Positions 7,368-16,740 are shown, numbered from the stretch's first letter. The stretch is DNA of 64,000 nucleotides from Aurantiacibacter sp. D1-12 (GCF_028858515.1 NZ_JAPJZJ010000004.1:62001-126000), one strand, 5' to 3'. A program made the numbers and translations. The notes: generated by a model not told the origin, from the letters alone.

Positions 7368-8561
7368 TCATGCGGCAACCTTTTCACGCTCTTTGATGCG
7401 TTTCAGCGGCAGACGGATATGGGTGGTGAAGCCTTCGGGCGCATGGCCGGAAACAACCGTCGCTTCGTTGCCGAAGCGCGCTTCCAACCGCTCACGAACA
7501 TTGTTGAGGCCAATGCCAAAGCCGGGCCGCACTTCTTCGTTCTGCGCAGCCGAGGTGCCATTGTCCGACACGGTCACGACCAGTCGCCCATATTCCTCGC
7601 GCGCAGAAAGCGTGATGGTCACCTGCCCCGTAGAAGGAGCCACTGCATGCTTCACCGAATTTTCCACCAGCGGCTGCAGAATCATGCCGGGAATAAGCGC
7701 GCTCTCCAGCTCTTCAGGAATATCGTATTCGGCCACCAGTCGCATGGGAAAGCGCACCGACTCGATATCCAGATAGAGCTTCTGCTGGGCGACTTCTTCG
7801 CGCAGCGGTACATCGGCTGTCGTGTCGTCCGCCAGACTGCGACGATAAAACGTGCTGATCATCTGGATCATCTTCTCCGCTGCCTGCGTCTTGCTCGTAA
7901 GCACCAGGGCGGAGAGCGAATTGAGCGTGTTAAAGAGGAAGTGCGGATTGACCTGATAACGCAGCGATTTCAGCTCTGCCGCCTTGGCCGCATTGCGGAA
8001 CTGCTGTTCCCGCCGCTCAGCCACGCGCGCGCGCTCACCCGAAAGCAGCGCCAGATAGAGCGCACACCACGCCAGCATCATGAAATAGCGGCTAAAGGTA
8101 ATCTCGACGATGTACTGGACATTGCCGCGCTGCATAAACTGGCTGATGCCTTCGAGCCGTTCTTCATCAACCTCGGCAGCATCAGCTGCGCCGCTGGTTT
8201 CCACCAGTTCCTGCAGGACCTTCTCGTTCAACTGCGACTGCAGATCGGCAAAAACGAGGCGGTTTGCCTGCATGCTGAGCAAGGCCGCGGGAAGAGCAAA
8301 AACCAGCGCGGCAGCGATCTTGGCCCATAGCGGACGCGCATCAAACGGGCGCAACACGACCCACAGTCCGAGCGTAATTATGACGCCAGCCGAACAGGTG
8401 ATCAGTCGCCGCTCGAACATCAGTCCGGCATTGTCCATGCCAAGCATTTCCGCGCGCAGCGTCATAAGCGCGAGGTATGTCGCCCAAAGTCCGACAACAG
8501 AGGCCAGCACGATCTTGAACGGAACACGCGCCACGGCCTTTTTGGATTCTACCATTTCCAT
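7368..8561 (-). CDS. LytS-type sensor histidine kinase
   Basis: Membrane kinase of 397 residues. Hydrophobic helices fill the N-terminal part (about residues 14-90, and another near 158-170), with a short extracytoplasmic segment rich in acidic residues between them. The His_kinase domain carries the phosphoacceptor in RYQVNPHFLFNTLNSL near residue 207, followed by an HATPase domain with QPLVENSVKHA and VSDNG motifs and a GIGLNNVRERL G-box. Directly upstream of the LytTR regulator, forming a cognate pair. MVESKK three codons in is an alternative start. Confidence 0.93.
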   Translation of the reverse strand: MEMVESKKAVARVPFKIVLASVVGLWATYLALMTLRAEMLGMDNAGLMFERRLITCSAGVIITLGLWVVLRPFDARPLWAKIAAALVFALPAALLSMQANRLVFADLQSQLNEKVLQELVETSGAADAAEVDEERLEGISQFMQRGNVQYIVEITFSRYFMMLAWCALYLALLSGERARVAERREQQFRNAAKAAELKSLRYQVNPHFLFNTLNSLSALVLTSKTQAAEKMIQMISTFYRRSLADDTTADVPLREEVAQQKLYLDIESVRFPMRLVAEYDIPEELESALIPGMILQPLVENSVKHAVAPSTGQVTITLSAREEYGRLVVTVSDNGTSAAQNEEVRPGFGIGLNNVRERLEARFGNEATVVSGHAPEGFTTHIRLPLKRIKEREKVAA

Positions 8562-8686
8562 TTTGCCCGTTTAGCTGCCCCAGGTATAAATCCCCACCCC
8601 GCGAGGTGGTTTCTATCGAAACAAGAGCAACGCTGGTCGATGAAACGAAGGGTTTTTGGTGGTGAAAAGCGCGATTCCGAACAGAA

Positions 8687-10210
8687 TCACGCCTTCAAAA
8701 GCCCCTCTTCGCGGATTTTTTCGCGCCAGTGCAACGGGGCGAGCGTGTGAACGTTGTTGCCCTCGCTATCGACCGCGACCGTCACTGGCATGTCTTTCAC
8801 AGTGAACTCGTAGATCGCTTCCATGCCAAGATCCTCGAAAGCGACCACTTTCGCTTCTTTGATCGCCCGCGCCACAAGGTAGGCCGCGCCCCCCGTGGCC
8901 ATTAGATAGGCGACCTTGAAGCGACTGATGACTTCAACCGCATCATGCCCGCGTTCGGCCTTGCCAATCATGGCGAGCAGGCCGAGATCGAGCATCATTT
9001 CGGTAAACTTGTCCATCCGCGTGGCCGTGGTCGGTCCGGCAGGGCCGACAACTTCGCCCATCACCGGATCAACCGGGCCAACATAATAGATCGCACGGCC
9101 CTTGAACTCGACGGGCAGCTCTTCGCCCTTCTGCATCATGTCGTGAATGCGCTTGTGTGCCGCATCGCGCCCCGTGAGCATCGCGCCGCTCAGGAGAAGT
9201 CGGTCGCCATGCTTCCAACTTGCGACTTCCTCCGGCGTCAGATTGTCGAGATCGACGCGTTTGGCTTCCGCATCCGGCTCCCATTGCACATCCGGCCAGG
9301 CATCAAGATCGGGCTGCGGGATATAGGCAGGGCCGGAACCGTCCATCGTGACATGCGCATGGCGGGTGGCTGCGCAATTGGGAATCATCGCGACGGGCTT
9401 GCCTGCGGCATGACACGGCCAGTCGAGGATTTTCACATCAAGCACGGTGGAAAGGCCACCAAGACCCTGCGCGCCAACGCCCTGAGCATTCACTGCATTA
9501 AAGATATCGATGCGTAGCTGCTCGATATCGGTCTGTGCGCCGCGCTCCTTTAGCTGCGCCATATCAATGGGATCCATCAGCGATTGCTTGGCGAGCTTCA
9601 TGCAATGCTCTGCCGTGCCGCCGATACCGATGCCGAGCATCCCCGGCGGGCACCAGCCCGCGCCCATGCTGGGGATCTGTTCGAGCACCCAATCGACGAT
9701 ATTATCGCTTGGGTTCATCATCTTGAACTTGCTTTTGTTCTCGCTGCCGCCGCCCTTTGCCGCAACATCGACTTCCACCGTGTCGCCCGGCACCATCTCC
9801 ACGCTCAGCACGCATGGCGTATTGTCGCGTGTGTTCCGGCGAGTGAATGCCGGATCGGCCAGAATAGACGCGCGGAGCTTGTTCTTCTCAAAATTATAGG
9901 CGCGGCGTACGCCTTCATCGACCACGTCCTGCAGGCTCTTGTCGGAGACGAGGCGACAGTTCTGGCCCCATTTCAGGAAGACGTTGACGATGCCGGTGTC
10001 CTGGCAGATCGGGCGGTGCCCTTCGGCGCACATGCGGCTGTTGGTCAGGATCTGCGCGATGGCATCCTTGGCCGCCGGGCCTTTCTCCACCTTATAGGCC
10101 TCACCCAGCGCCTGAATGTAGTCCATCGGATGGTAATAGGAGATGTATTGGAGCGCATCCTGGATCGTTTCGATCAGGTCTTCCTCGGTAATGGAAATCA
10201 TGTCGCTCAT
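8687..10210 (-). CDS. Class I fumarate hydratase
   Basis: Iron-sulfur fumarase converting fumarate and malate in the TCA cycle. The 507-residue single-chain protein has the alpha-type N-terminal region (RPICQDTG, NTRDNTPCVLSVEMVPGD, GMLGIGIGGTAEH) and the beta-type C-terminal region (VGPAGPTTATRMD, GKAERG). Cysteines of the [4Fe-4S] site are visible near CQDTG, NCAATRH and CMKLAKQ. The gene is alone on its strand, divergent from the PCMT-tolC operon. Confidence 0.93.
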   Translation of the reverse strand: MSDMISITEEDLIETIQDALQYISYYHPMDYIQALGEAYKVEKGPAAKDAIAQILTNSRMCAEGHRPICQDTGIVNVFLKWGQNCRLVSDKSLQDVVDEGVRRAYNFEKNKLRASILADPAFTRRNTRDNTPCVLSVEMVPGDTVEVDVAAKGGGSENKSKFKMMNPSDNIVDWVLEQIPSMGAGWCPPGMLGIGIGGTAEHCMKLAKQSLMDPIDMAQLKERGAQTDIEQLRIDIFNAVNAQGVGAQGLGGLSTVLDVKILDWPCHAAGKPVAMIPNCAATRHAHVTMDGSGPAYIPQPDLDAWPDVQWEPDAEAKRVDLDNLTPEEVASWKHGDRLLLSGAMLTGRDAAHKRIHDMMQKGEELPVEFKGRAIYYVGPVDPVMGEVVGPAGPTTATRMDKFTEMMLDLGLLAMIGKAERGHDAVEVISRFKVAYLMATGGAAYLVARAIKEAKVVAFEDLGMEAIYEFTVKDMPVTVAVDSEGNNVHTLAPLHWREKIREEGLLKA

Positions 10211-10361
10211 CGTTTTGTCACTCCAGTTGGTCGAGACCCCTTAGGCATTCCCCGCCCAAAAGGTCAAAGCCCTTGGCGACGGGGCTAGCAAGTCCTAAGG
10301 CACCAACGAGTTGACGAGACAAGAATTTGCCACGGGAATTGACTACGTGACCACTGCCGAA

Positions 10362-10949
10362 ATGACAGAAACCGACACTTTCGCCCGCGCTCGCCGTGCG
10401 ATGATCGAAAGCCAACTGCGCACCAGCGGCGTCAACGCCGAATTCGTGCTGAAGCGCATGAGTGTTGTGCCGCGCGAGAAGCATGTTCCCGCCACCAAGC
10501 AGAGCGCAGCCTATATGGACCGCGCCATTCGCCTGGATGGCGGCGCGCTCGCATCTCCGCTGGTTCACGGCATGATGCTGCAGGAAGCCGAGCCGCAGGC
10601 GGATGAGCACGTGCTCATCGTCGATAACGGCTCGGGCTACCTTCCCGAACTGGTGGGTCCGCTGGTTGCCGAAATGACCGTTATCTCGCCCGAAGATGCG
10701 CTCAAGTCCGGGCGCAAAGGCAAGGGTGCTAGCCTGCTGCTGATCGACGGCGCTGTTGAAGAAGTGCCCACCAAGCTCGCCAATCGCCTTGCCGAAGGTG
10801 CGCGCATTGTCACCGGCCTCACCACCAATGGCGTCACCCGCATTGCCGTAGGGCGCAAGAGCGACAGCGGCGTTTCGCTGCTGCCGGTCCACGATATCGG
10901 CATGCCGCAGATCGCCGCATTCGACAAACCCAAAGGCTGGAGCTTCTAA
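10362..10949 (+). CDS. Protein-L-isoaspartate methyltransferase-like protein, degenerate
   Basis: A 195-residue protein related to PCMT. The N-terminal substrate region is preserved (ARRAMIESQLRTSGV and VPREKHVPATKQSAAYMD), but the SAM-binding motif I that normally reads like GTGSGYQAA is here VDNGSGYLPELV, and later methyltransferase motifs are shortened. It may have lost catalysis. It precedes tolC by 2 bp, an arrangement seen in other sphingomonads. ATG 10362 is chosen; a GTG at 10347 and a TTG at 10311 are also in frame, none with a strong Shine-Dalgarno. Confidence 0.75.
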   Translation: MTETDTFARARRAMIESQLRTSGVNAEFVLKRMSVVPREKHVPATKQSAAYMDRAIRLDGGALASPLVHGMMLQEAEPQADEHVLIVDNGSGYLPELVGPLVAEMTVISPEDALKSGRKGKGASLLLIDGAVEEVPTKLANRLAEGARIVTGLTTNGVTRIAVGRKSDSGVSLLPVHDIGMPQIAAFDKPKGWSF

Positions 10950-10951
10950 TC

Positions 10952-12397
10952 ATGCGCACCCGGCGAATTATAGCTGGCCTGCTCGCCGGGAGCATGATGC
11001 TGACTACCCCGGTCTCGGCCGAAACGCTGAAAGAGGCGCTGGTCCGCACCTATAACGACAACCCGTCTCTCGCTGCGGCACGTGCGCAGTTGCGTGCGAC
11101 CGACGAGACGGTGGTTATCCAGCGCGCGTCCGGTCTGCCGGGCGTCGATGCAAGCGGCAGTTTCTCCGAACTCGTGCGGCAGAGCACACCCGCGGTTGTT
11201 TCGCCGCAAAGGCTGGTGCGCGGCAATGTAAGTTTGAACGTGCCTGTCTATCAGGGTGGTGCGGTGCGCAACGGCATTCTGGCTGCAGAGAACCGGGTCG
11301 AAGCCGGGCGCGCCGACTTGCGCGGGACCGAGAGCTTCATTTTCTCGCAGGTTGTCGCCGCCTACATGGACGTGATCCTCAACGAAGCTCTGGTGGATCT
11401 CTCGGCCAACAATGTCGAAGTTCTCGATATCAACTTGCAGGCAACGTCCGACAGGTTCGAGATCGGCGATCTGACGCGCACAGACGTGGCGCAATCGCAA
11501 AGCCGTCTCGCAGTTGCACAGGGCAATCTGCAGAATGCGCAGGCCAATCTGGTAAATGCGCGCGAGCAGTATCTGGCACTCACAGGCCTTCCCCCGGTTG
11601 ATCTGCAGGCCCCGCCTCCGCTGCCCGGTCTGCCAGCCACCCCCGACGATGCGGTTGATGTTGCGCTGGAACACAACCCCGACCTGATTGCCGCGCGCGA
11701 AGCGGCAGAAGCGGCAGGATTTGACACCGAAGTTGCCGGATCGGGCCGTCTGCCGCGGCTGAGCCTGTTCGCGTCGACCGACTATCAGAATTTTCTTGGC
11801 ACGCTTCCCAGTGGTAGCAATTCCGGGACTGACCTGACCGTTGGCGCGCAAGTCTCCATTCCGCTTTTCCAGGGCGGCCGTCCCGCCGCCCAGCAACGCC
11901 AGGCGAGCGCATTTGAGCGCGCCGCCCTCGAAAACGCCATTGCCGTCGAGCGAAACGTGATCGCGCAGGTCCGTGCGGCTTTTTCAAGCTGGCGTGCGGC
12001 CAATGCTGTTATCGTATCGAGTGAAGCTGCTGTCGATGCCGCCGAGCTGAGCCTTGAGGGCGTGCGCGCCGAAAATACCGTCGGTAATCGTACCATTCTC
12101 GACATTCTCGATGCGCAGCAGGAACTGCTCAACGCACAGGTCCAGCTCGTCACCGCACGACGCAACGCCTATGTCGCCGGCTTTACACTGCTTGCTGCAA
12201 TGGGGCGTGCCGAAGCGCGCGATCTGGGGCTGGAGGACGAAGGTCCGCTATACAATCCCATCGACAATTACGATCGCGTGCGCGGGATCATCTGGGATTG
12301 GCAGCGTGACCCGCAGCCCGTTGCCACAAGCTCACGCACCGTTGACATCCCGGCGCAACATGGTGAGATATCGGTTAACGAACCATCGGGGGACTAG
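10952..12397 (+). CDS. tolC: TolC family outer-membrane channel protein
   Basis: Outer-membrane component of type I secretion and efflux pumps. The 481-residue product has a signal peptide (basic start, then AGLLAGSMMLTTPVSA) and two OEP repeats. The repeats share motifs such as VPVYQGGAVRNGI and IPLFQGGRPAAQQ and the long helical VNAREQYLALTGLPP and LNAQVQLVTARRN segments. The C-terminal 60 residues are variable. It follows the PCMT-like gene by 2 bp and abuts popZ with no gap, so the three form one operon. Confidence 0.95.
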   Translation: MRTRRIIAGLLAGSMMLTTPVSAETLKEALVRTYNDNPSLAAARAQLRATDETVVIQRASGLPGVDASGSFSELVRQSTPAVVSPQRLVRGNVSLNVPVYQGGAVRNGILAAENRVEAGRADLRGTESFIFSQVVAAYMDVILNEALVDLSANNVEVLDINLQATSDRFEIGDLTRTDVAQSQSRLAVAQGNLQNAQANLVNAREQYLALTGLPPVDLQAPPPLPGLPATPDDAVDVALEHNPDLIAAREAAEAAGFDTEVAGSGRLPRLSLFASTDYQNFLGTLPSGSNSGTDLTVGAQVSIPLFQGGRPAAQQRQASAFERAALENAIAVERNVIAQVRAAFSSWRAANAVIVSSEAAVDAAELSLEGVRAENTVGNRTILDILDAQQELLNAQVQLVTARRNAYVAGFTLLAAMGRAEARDLGLEDEGPLYNPIDNYDRVRGIIWDWQRDPQPVATSSRTVDIPAQHGEISVNEPSGD

Positions 12398-12871
12398 ATG
12401 CGTCAGGAAGGCGAACCGTCGGTCGAGGAAATCCTCGAATCGATCAAGCGAGTGATTGATCGCGATTCGGTGAAGGAGGAAAAGTCTCCTTCGCCGCGCA
12501 AATCGCCGGTTGTGTCGCCGCTTGAACGCAGCGCTTTTGCGCTCGATTCTGCGGATGATGACGCGGACGAAATTCTCGACCTCAGCGAAGCCGGTGCACC
12601 AATCGAGGAAGAGGAAGCTGCGGAAGTCGATGCTTCGCTGACCAATGATCAGGCGGCCGATGCCATGCGCAAATCGCTCGCCGCGCTTTCGATGCTGTCC
12701 GAACCGCCTGCCAAGCCGCAGATTGTCCGGTCGGGTGAAACCTCGCTCGAAGGCATGGTGCGTGAAATGCTTCGCCCGATGCTTGCGCAATGGCTCGATG
12801 CCAACCTGCCCGACATGGTGGAGCAGCTCGTGAAGGCCGAAATCGCCCGGATCGCGGGCAAAAAGCGCTAA
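12398..12871 (+). CDS. popZ: PopZ-like polar organising protein (DUF2497)
   Basis: In Caulobacter PopZ forms a polar matrix that anchors ParB-parS at the cell pole. The 157-residue product has the family layout: N-terminal amphipathic helix [15 protein letters not shown], an acidic Pro/Asp/Glu-rich linker (about 60-90), and the C-terminal oligomerisation helices [18 protein letters not shown] and [13 protein letters not shown]. The ATG directly follows the tolC stop. Presence within 20 kb of parABS is consistent with a role in origin anchoring, but that role is inferred from the family. Confidence 0.88.
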   Translation: MRQEGEPSVEEILESIKRVIDRDSVKEEKSPSPRKSPVVSPLERSAFALDSADDDADEILDLSEAGAPIEEEEAAEVDASLTNDQAADAMRKSLAALSMLSEPPAKPQIVRSGETSLEGMVREMLRPMLAQWLDANLPDMVEQLVKAEIARIAGKKR

Positions 12872-12915
12872 CCCTGCCTCATTCCCTAGAAGAAATCGCG
12901 AGAGCCGAAGCTGCG

Positions 12916-13245
12916 TTGACAAAGGTCGGCGCGGTCAGTGCCGAGCGCCATATTTTCATCTGCGCGATGTCCGAAAAGCAGAAATGCTGCCAGCGAGAGG
13001 TTGGTGAGCGCGCCTGGAAATATCTCAAACGGCGCTTGAAAGAGCTCGGTCTCGTCTGCGGCGGCGGCGTCCAGCGGACCAAGGCCGATTGTCTGCAGGT
13101 CTGCGCAGCCGGCCCGGTTGCCGTCGTCCAGCCCGATGGCGTCTGGTACCACTCCTGTACCGAAGAAGTGCTCGAGCGAATCATTCAGGAGCACCTGATC
13201 GGCGGAAAGCCGGTCGAGCAGTTCATGCTGAACCCGCCTGTTTAG
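12916..13245 (+). CDS. Thioredoxin-like [2Fe-2S] ferredoxin domain protein
   Basis: Small protein with the fold of NuoE/thioredoxin-like ferredoxins. Cluster-type cysteines occur as [15 protein letters not shown], then [31 protein letters not shown] near the end is typical of the family. No ATG precedes the conserved HIFICAM strand after the popZ stop, so a TTG at 12916 is proposed (109 residues); CTG 12874 is another option and ATG 12967 would cut off the first strand. Its 3' end overlaps the converging membrane-protein gene by 4 bp. Confidence 0.75.
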   Translation: MTKVGAVSAERHIFICAMSEKQKCCQREVGERAWKYLKRRLKELGLVCGGGVQRTKADCLQVCAAGPVAVVQPDGVWYHSCTEEVLERIIQEHLIGGKPVEQFMLNPPV

Positions 13246-13556
13246 CGACGATTGTTGGGATCGAGATCGTCCAGCGAGTTGTCGACGGATTCGTCGTGCC
13301 CGGTACCGTTCGAAAGAAATACCAGACCCATCAGCGCACTCATCAGAAGCATTGAAAATCCGATGCCCAGCGCGGCCGCAATAAAGACGTGGGGCGATAC
13401 GTCCTCGACCTGCTTGTAGATGATGGCCAGCGCAATGATGACGACACCCAGCGTCAGCCCCATCATGAAGCGCATCAGTCGCCGGTATCGCGCCCATGCA
13501 TGGGCTGCGGTTTCGGGATCATCCAAAGGCGATTTGCGTATCATGGCCGCGCTCAT
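13242..13556 (-). CDS. Small two-helix membrane protein
   Basis: Protein of about 104 residues with two strongly hydrophobic helices ([16 protein letters not shown] and [19 protein letters not shown]), a basic N-terminal cytoplasmic region and an acidic Asp/Asn-rich tail. An AAGGGG sequence sits just before ATG 13556; ATG 13544 and TTG 13580 are alternatives. No functional domain is recognised. It converges on the ferredoxin-like gene and is divergent from the CBS gene. Confidence 0.65.
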   Translation of the reverse strand: MSAAMIRKSPLDDPETAAHAWARYRRLMRFMMGLTLGVVIIALAIIYKQVEDVSPHVFIAAALGIGFSMLLMSALMGLVFLSNGTGHDESVDNSLDDLDPNNRR

Positions 13557-13657
13557 GCCCCTTGCGCGCGGTCGATGCAATGCAGCGAATAGTCCCGATC
13601 TGGCGGTTGCCCGCCTTTCGTGTCATATTCATCGCATAGGGACCAAGGAGCGCAGCC

Positions 13658-14086
13658 ATGACCATCGCCAACCTCATCGCCAATCGCAATGAAGCGGTAT
13701 TGTCCTGCACACCCATGGACAGTGTCCAGCATGCTGCAGGGTTGCTTGCCGAGAAGCGCATCGGCGCATTGCCCGTGATGCAAGGGGAGAGCGTCGTCGG
13801 AATCTTCTCGGAGCGCGATCTGCTCTATTGCGTAGCGCGCGATGGAGCAGATGTGCTGCATCAGGCAGTAGGTGAAGTGATGACATCACCTGCCATCACC
13901 ATCGATCCCGGCGCCAATGTTCTGAAAGCGCTGTCCATGATGACAAAGCGCCGGATTCGCCACCTGCCCGTAGTAGAAGGCGAGCGGATGATCGCGTTCG
14001 TTTCGATTGGAGATCTGGTGAAATACCGGATGGATATGATCGAGGCGGAAGCCGAACAGATGCGCGAATATATCACTTCGGCTTGA
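13658..14086 (+). CDS. CBS-domain pair protein
   Basis: A 142-residue protein made of two CBS motifs (about 8-65 and 75-135) with no catalytic partner domain. The motifs are visible as VQHAAGLLAEKRIGALPVM...VGIFSERDL and VLKALSMMTKRRIRHLPVVEG...AFVSIGDLV. Such stand-alone pairs bind adenine nucleotides or NADH and regulate partner proteins. A good Shine-Dalgarno (AAGGAG) lies 8 bases before the ATG. The partner is not apparent from the neighbours. Confidence 0.92.
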   Translation: MTIANLIANRNEAVLSCTPMDSVQHAAGLLAEKRIGALPVMQGESVVGIFSERDLLYCVARDGADVLHQAVGEVMTSPAITIDPGANVLKALSMMTKRRIRHLPVVEGERMIAFVSIGDLVKYRMDMIEAEAEQMREYITSA

Positions 14087-14117
14087 GGCCGGGGCGCAGG
14101 CTCCCTACATCGCACCC

Positions 14118-14444
14118 ATGACATCCGGACTTACCTTGAGCGAAAATGCTGCAGCACGCGTTGCCGCTATCGCCGAGAAGCAGGGTAGACCTGCTATCCT
14201 GCGCCTTTCGGTTGAAGGAGGGGGTTGCTCCGGCTTCCAGTACAAGTTCGATCTTGGCGAGCCCGAAGATGATGACTCGGTAAGCGAGACCTCAGGCGTG
14301 AAACTGGTAGTCGATCCCGTGAGCCTCGACCTGGTTGCCGGAAGCGTCGTAGATTTCGTCGAATCACCCGGCGGTGCGGCTTTCCGGGTGGAAAATCCGA
14401 ATGCCGCTGCCGGTTGCGGTTGCGGTTCCAGCTTCGGCATCTAA
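14118..14444 (+). CDS. erpA: Iron-sulfur cluster insertion protein, A-type (ErpA/IscA)
   Basis: A-type carrier that delivers Fe-S clusters to apoproteins. The 108-residue product has the three conserved cysteines: one in GGGCSGFQY and two in the C-terminal GCGCGSSF. Paralogues ErpA, IscA and SufA cannot be separated firmly by sequence alone; location away from suf genes and the clean start with MTSGLTLSENAA favour ErpA. It precedes xth by 11 bp in the same direction. Confidence 0.85.
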   Translation: MTSGLTLSENAAARVAAIAEKQGRPAILRLSVEGGGCSGFQYKFDLGEPEDDDSVSETSGVKLVVDPVSLDLVAGSVVDFVESPGGAAFRVENPNAAAGCGCGSSFGI

Positions 14445-14455
14445 AGTCAGCGGCG

Positions 14456-15241
14456 ATGAAGATCGCCAGTTTCAATATCAACGGTATCAAGGCGCGTCTG
14501 CCGCGCCTGAAGGAATGGCTTGCGGAGACGAGGCCAACGGTTGCCTGCCTGCAGGAGATCAAGTCACAAGACGAGAACTTCCCGGCATCCGAATTCGAAG
14601 AGCTCGGTTACAAGGCTATCTGGCACGGGCAGAAGAGCTTCAACGGTGTAGCTATCCTGGTCGATGGCCAGGAACCTGTTGAGGTCAAGCGCGGCCTTGG
14701 CATTGATGGCCCGAAGGAAGGCGAAGGCGAGCAGGCGCGCTATCTCGAGGCCGATGTGAACGGCGTGCGCGTTGTCAATCTCTACCTGCCCAATGGCAAT
14801 CCACGTCCCGGGCCAAAGTTCGATTACAAGCTAGCGTGGATGGAGTTGCTGCGAGCGCGCATGCGCGAATTGCTCGAGCAGGAAATTCCGACGGTCGTTG
14901 TGGGCGACTTCAATGTAATTCCGCGCGATAATGATGTCTGGTCGGTGCAAGCGATGGCGAGCGATGCGTTGATGCAGCCTGAGTCGCGCGAAGCTTACTC
15001 GCGTATTCTCAACGATGGCTGGACCGATGCACTAGGCACATTGAACCCACGTGGTGGGGTCTGGACCTATTGGGACTATCAAGCCGGTGCGTGGCAGCGC
15101 GATCACGGCTTCCGCATCGATCACCTACTCCTGTCACCCCAGACCGCAGACCGGCTGGTCGCAGCTGGCGTCGACAAGGACCATCGCGGCCGGGAAAAGG
15201 CCAGCGATCACGCGCCAATCTGGGTAGAGATTAGAGATTAG
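14456..15241 (+). CDS. xth: Exodeoxyribonuclease III
   Basis: AP endonuclease and 3'-5' exonuclease of base excision repair. The 261-residue product has the exonuclease/endonuclease/phosphatase fold motifs: MKIASFNINGIKARL start, CLQEIKSQ with the metal-binding Glu, VVGDFNVIPRDND, and the C-terminal SDHAPIWVEI with the catalytic Asp-His. The start at 14456 begins at the conserved first strand. Confidence 0.95.
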   Translation: MKIASFNINGIKARLPRLKEWLAETRPTVACLQEIKSQDENFPASEFEELGYKAIWHGQKSFNGVAILVDGQEPVEVKRGLGIDGPKEGEGEQARYLEADVNGVRVVNLYLPNGNPRPGPKFDYKLAWMELLRARMRELLEQEIPTVVVGDFNVIPRDNDVWSVQAMASDALMQPESREAYSRILNDGWTDALGTLNPRGGVWTYWDYQAGAWQRDHGFRIDHLLLSPQTADRLVAAGVDKDHRGREKASDHAPIWVEIRD

Positions 15242-15257
15242 GAGCTGTTTGTCTCAT

Positions 15258-15503
15258 GAAGCTGCATCCGCAGCTTCGTCCTCGGTGCTATTCGCTCACC
15301 CTTCGGCAAGCTCAGGGTGCGCGGCACCTGCGGTCGCCCGGTCGGGCTCTGTCGGTCGCTAGTCGCGCCCGATACCATTCCACGCCAGCTACCATGTCGC
15401 GGAGCTCGCTCGGCGCTTAGCCGAGGGTAAGGGCGACTGCCCGCCCGCAGCGGGCGCAGCTTGCCTGCGCATCTAGCGAGGACGAAAGCGCGGAGGCGCT
15501 TTC
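15258..15503. repeat. MITE-like palindromic element
   Basis: A 246-bp gene-free stretch bounded by inverted ends. The left end is a hairpin (GAAGCTGC-ATCC-GCAGCTTC) followed by GTCCTCG; the right end is CGAGGAC followed by a hairpin (GAAAGCGC-GGAG-GCGCTTTC). The interior has further palindromic pieces, including one of the CCCTTCGGCAAGCTCAGGG type. The right 53 bp (15431-15483) recur in inverted orientation at 48896-48947 with about three differences. No open frame of note, so a non-autonomous mobile or structured repeat is likely. Confidence 0.7.
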
Positions 15504-15513
15504 GCAAAACAAA

Positions 15514-16170
15514 CTACCGATAGAAAATATGATTATCGATGCGCGCACGCGTCGTCATGCGGCGGGCCCAGCTTGGGCGCACATGCGTAGCGTGGAAATA
15601 AAGCGCGTCGTCGGCCTCGCTTTCCCACATGTCGCGGTGTGCAATGCGGGCGATCGCTTTGGCGCGGCCCCATGCCGATGAACCTGCGTTCGGGGTAGGA
15701 ATGTGACCGTTGCGCACGAAGGAGAACTGCGAACGTTGGGTCACGACCGAGCAATAATCGTCCGGGAAGCGGTTACTTTCCGCACGGTTGATGATCACGC
15801 GCGCCACGGCCAGCTGGCCATCAAGGGGTTCACCGCGCGATTCAAAGTAGACGGCCTGTGCCAGGCACATCACTTCGCGCGACATTTCACCCGATGTGTC
15901 GACGGTTGCGACGAGATCGCGGAGCGATGCTGCGTCAACGGTTTGGACTTCCGGCTCTTCCGGAACATCCTGCACCACTTCGCTGGCAACAAACCGGACT
16001 TGCGGTTCGGCGGCGTCTTGCGGTGCTTCAAAATCTGTTGCGACCTGTTCGGCAGCTGCCGGAACGGTCTGGTCTTGTGCGATGGCGCCGCTGGTGGCGG
16101 TACCGAAACTGCTCGCAATCACAGTGCTGACCAGGGCGAGGGCCCCAGCCCGTTTCCAAGTAATCTTCAT
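15514..16170 (-). CDS. SleB-type cell wall hydrolase
   Basis: Predicted periplasmic peptidoglycan hydrolase of 218 residues. Residues 1-32 are a signal peptide (basic MKITWKRAG, then hydrophobic, cleavage near AIAQ). A Pro/Glu/Val-rich linker (about 33-85) leads to the Hydrolase_2 domain, with the family's catalytic-region motif CLAQAVYFESRGEPLDGQ followed by VARVIINRAESNRFPD and DDALYFHATHV. In spore formers the relative SleB is a germination lytic enzyme; here it is a housekeeping wall enzyme by inference. Confidence 0.9.
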   Translation of the reverse strand: MKITWKRAGALALVSTVIASSFGTATSGAIAQDQTVPAAAEQVATDFEAPQDAAEPQVRFVASEVVQDVPEEPEVQTVDAASLRDLVATVDTSGEMSREVMCLAQAVYFESRGEPLDGQLAVARVIINRAESNRFPDDYCSVVTQRSQFSFVRNGHIPTPNAGSSAWGRAKAIARIAHRDMWESEADDALYFHATHVRPSWARRMTTRARIDNHIFYR

Positions 16171-16395
16171 CGATCCCTTAACTCACGGCGGTGAGCGACC
16201 AAAGCAGATCTGCGGTTGCGGCGAACTTCCTGGTGCCGTCTCTATACCGCTGCCCATCCCAATGGGGACCTGCAGGTCAACTCCCCGTCTGCGCGCTGCA
16301 AGGCACCGCCGCATTGCGGTGACTAAACAACATACGCTTTCCGGAAGGTCGCGGGCCAGATAGCGACAAACTGTTGAGTGTCAATTATTGTGAAG

Positions 16396-16731
16396 TTAGT
16401 TTCCGATGAAACGTTCTGGATTTGCGACATCCAGCTCAAGAATCCAGAGGTCGCTATCCTGCCGTTGCCTACGGGCCATAAAATCACTAAAATCTGACTT
16501 ATTATCAGTATCTTGCTCTTTTGAGAGCGACCAGGTTCGCGTGCCATCGAGTTGCGGCATTCTTTCGTAAGCGCGCAATTTTGTTCCATTTTCGCAACAT
16601 ATAATCATTAATGTCCCGGCGTCGGGTTCACCCTTTGCCAGCACCGTTGCAAAGCCGCCTTCGGCCTGCACGGCGCGGATAAGGCCAGTCACCTCCAGAT
16701 GGACGGGGATGCGATCATCCATTTTTGACAT
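16396..16731 (-). CDS. DUF1491 family protein
   Basis: A 111-residue protein of a short alphaproteobacterial family without known function. It shows the family core: VTGLIRAVQAEGGFATVLAKGEPDAG followed by an ARRQRQDSDLWILELD C-terminal block (written here only in part). The ATG at 16731 and an in-frame ATG at 16722 are both possible. It lies 9 bp after the thioesterase gene on the same strand, and its 225-bp downstream gap to the hydrolase gene has no recognised feature. Confidence 0.8.
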   Translation of the reverse strand: MSKMDDRIPVHLEVTGLIRAVQAEGGFATVLAKGEPDAGTLMIICCENGTKLRAYERMPQLDGTRTWSLSKEQDTDNKSDFSDFMARRQRQDSDLWILELDVANPERFIGN

Positions 16732-16740
16732 CCAAGGGAA

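Noticed and set aside
12967-13245. ATG 12967 as the start of the ferredoxin-like protein
   Set aside because: It would remove the HIFICAM strand that carries the first conserved cysteine of the fold.
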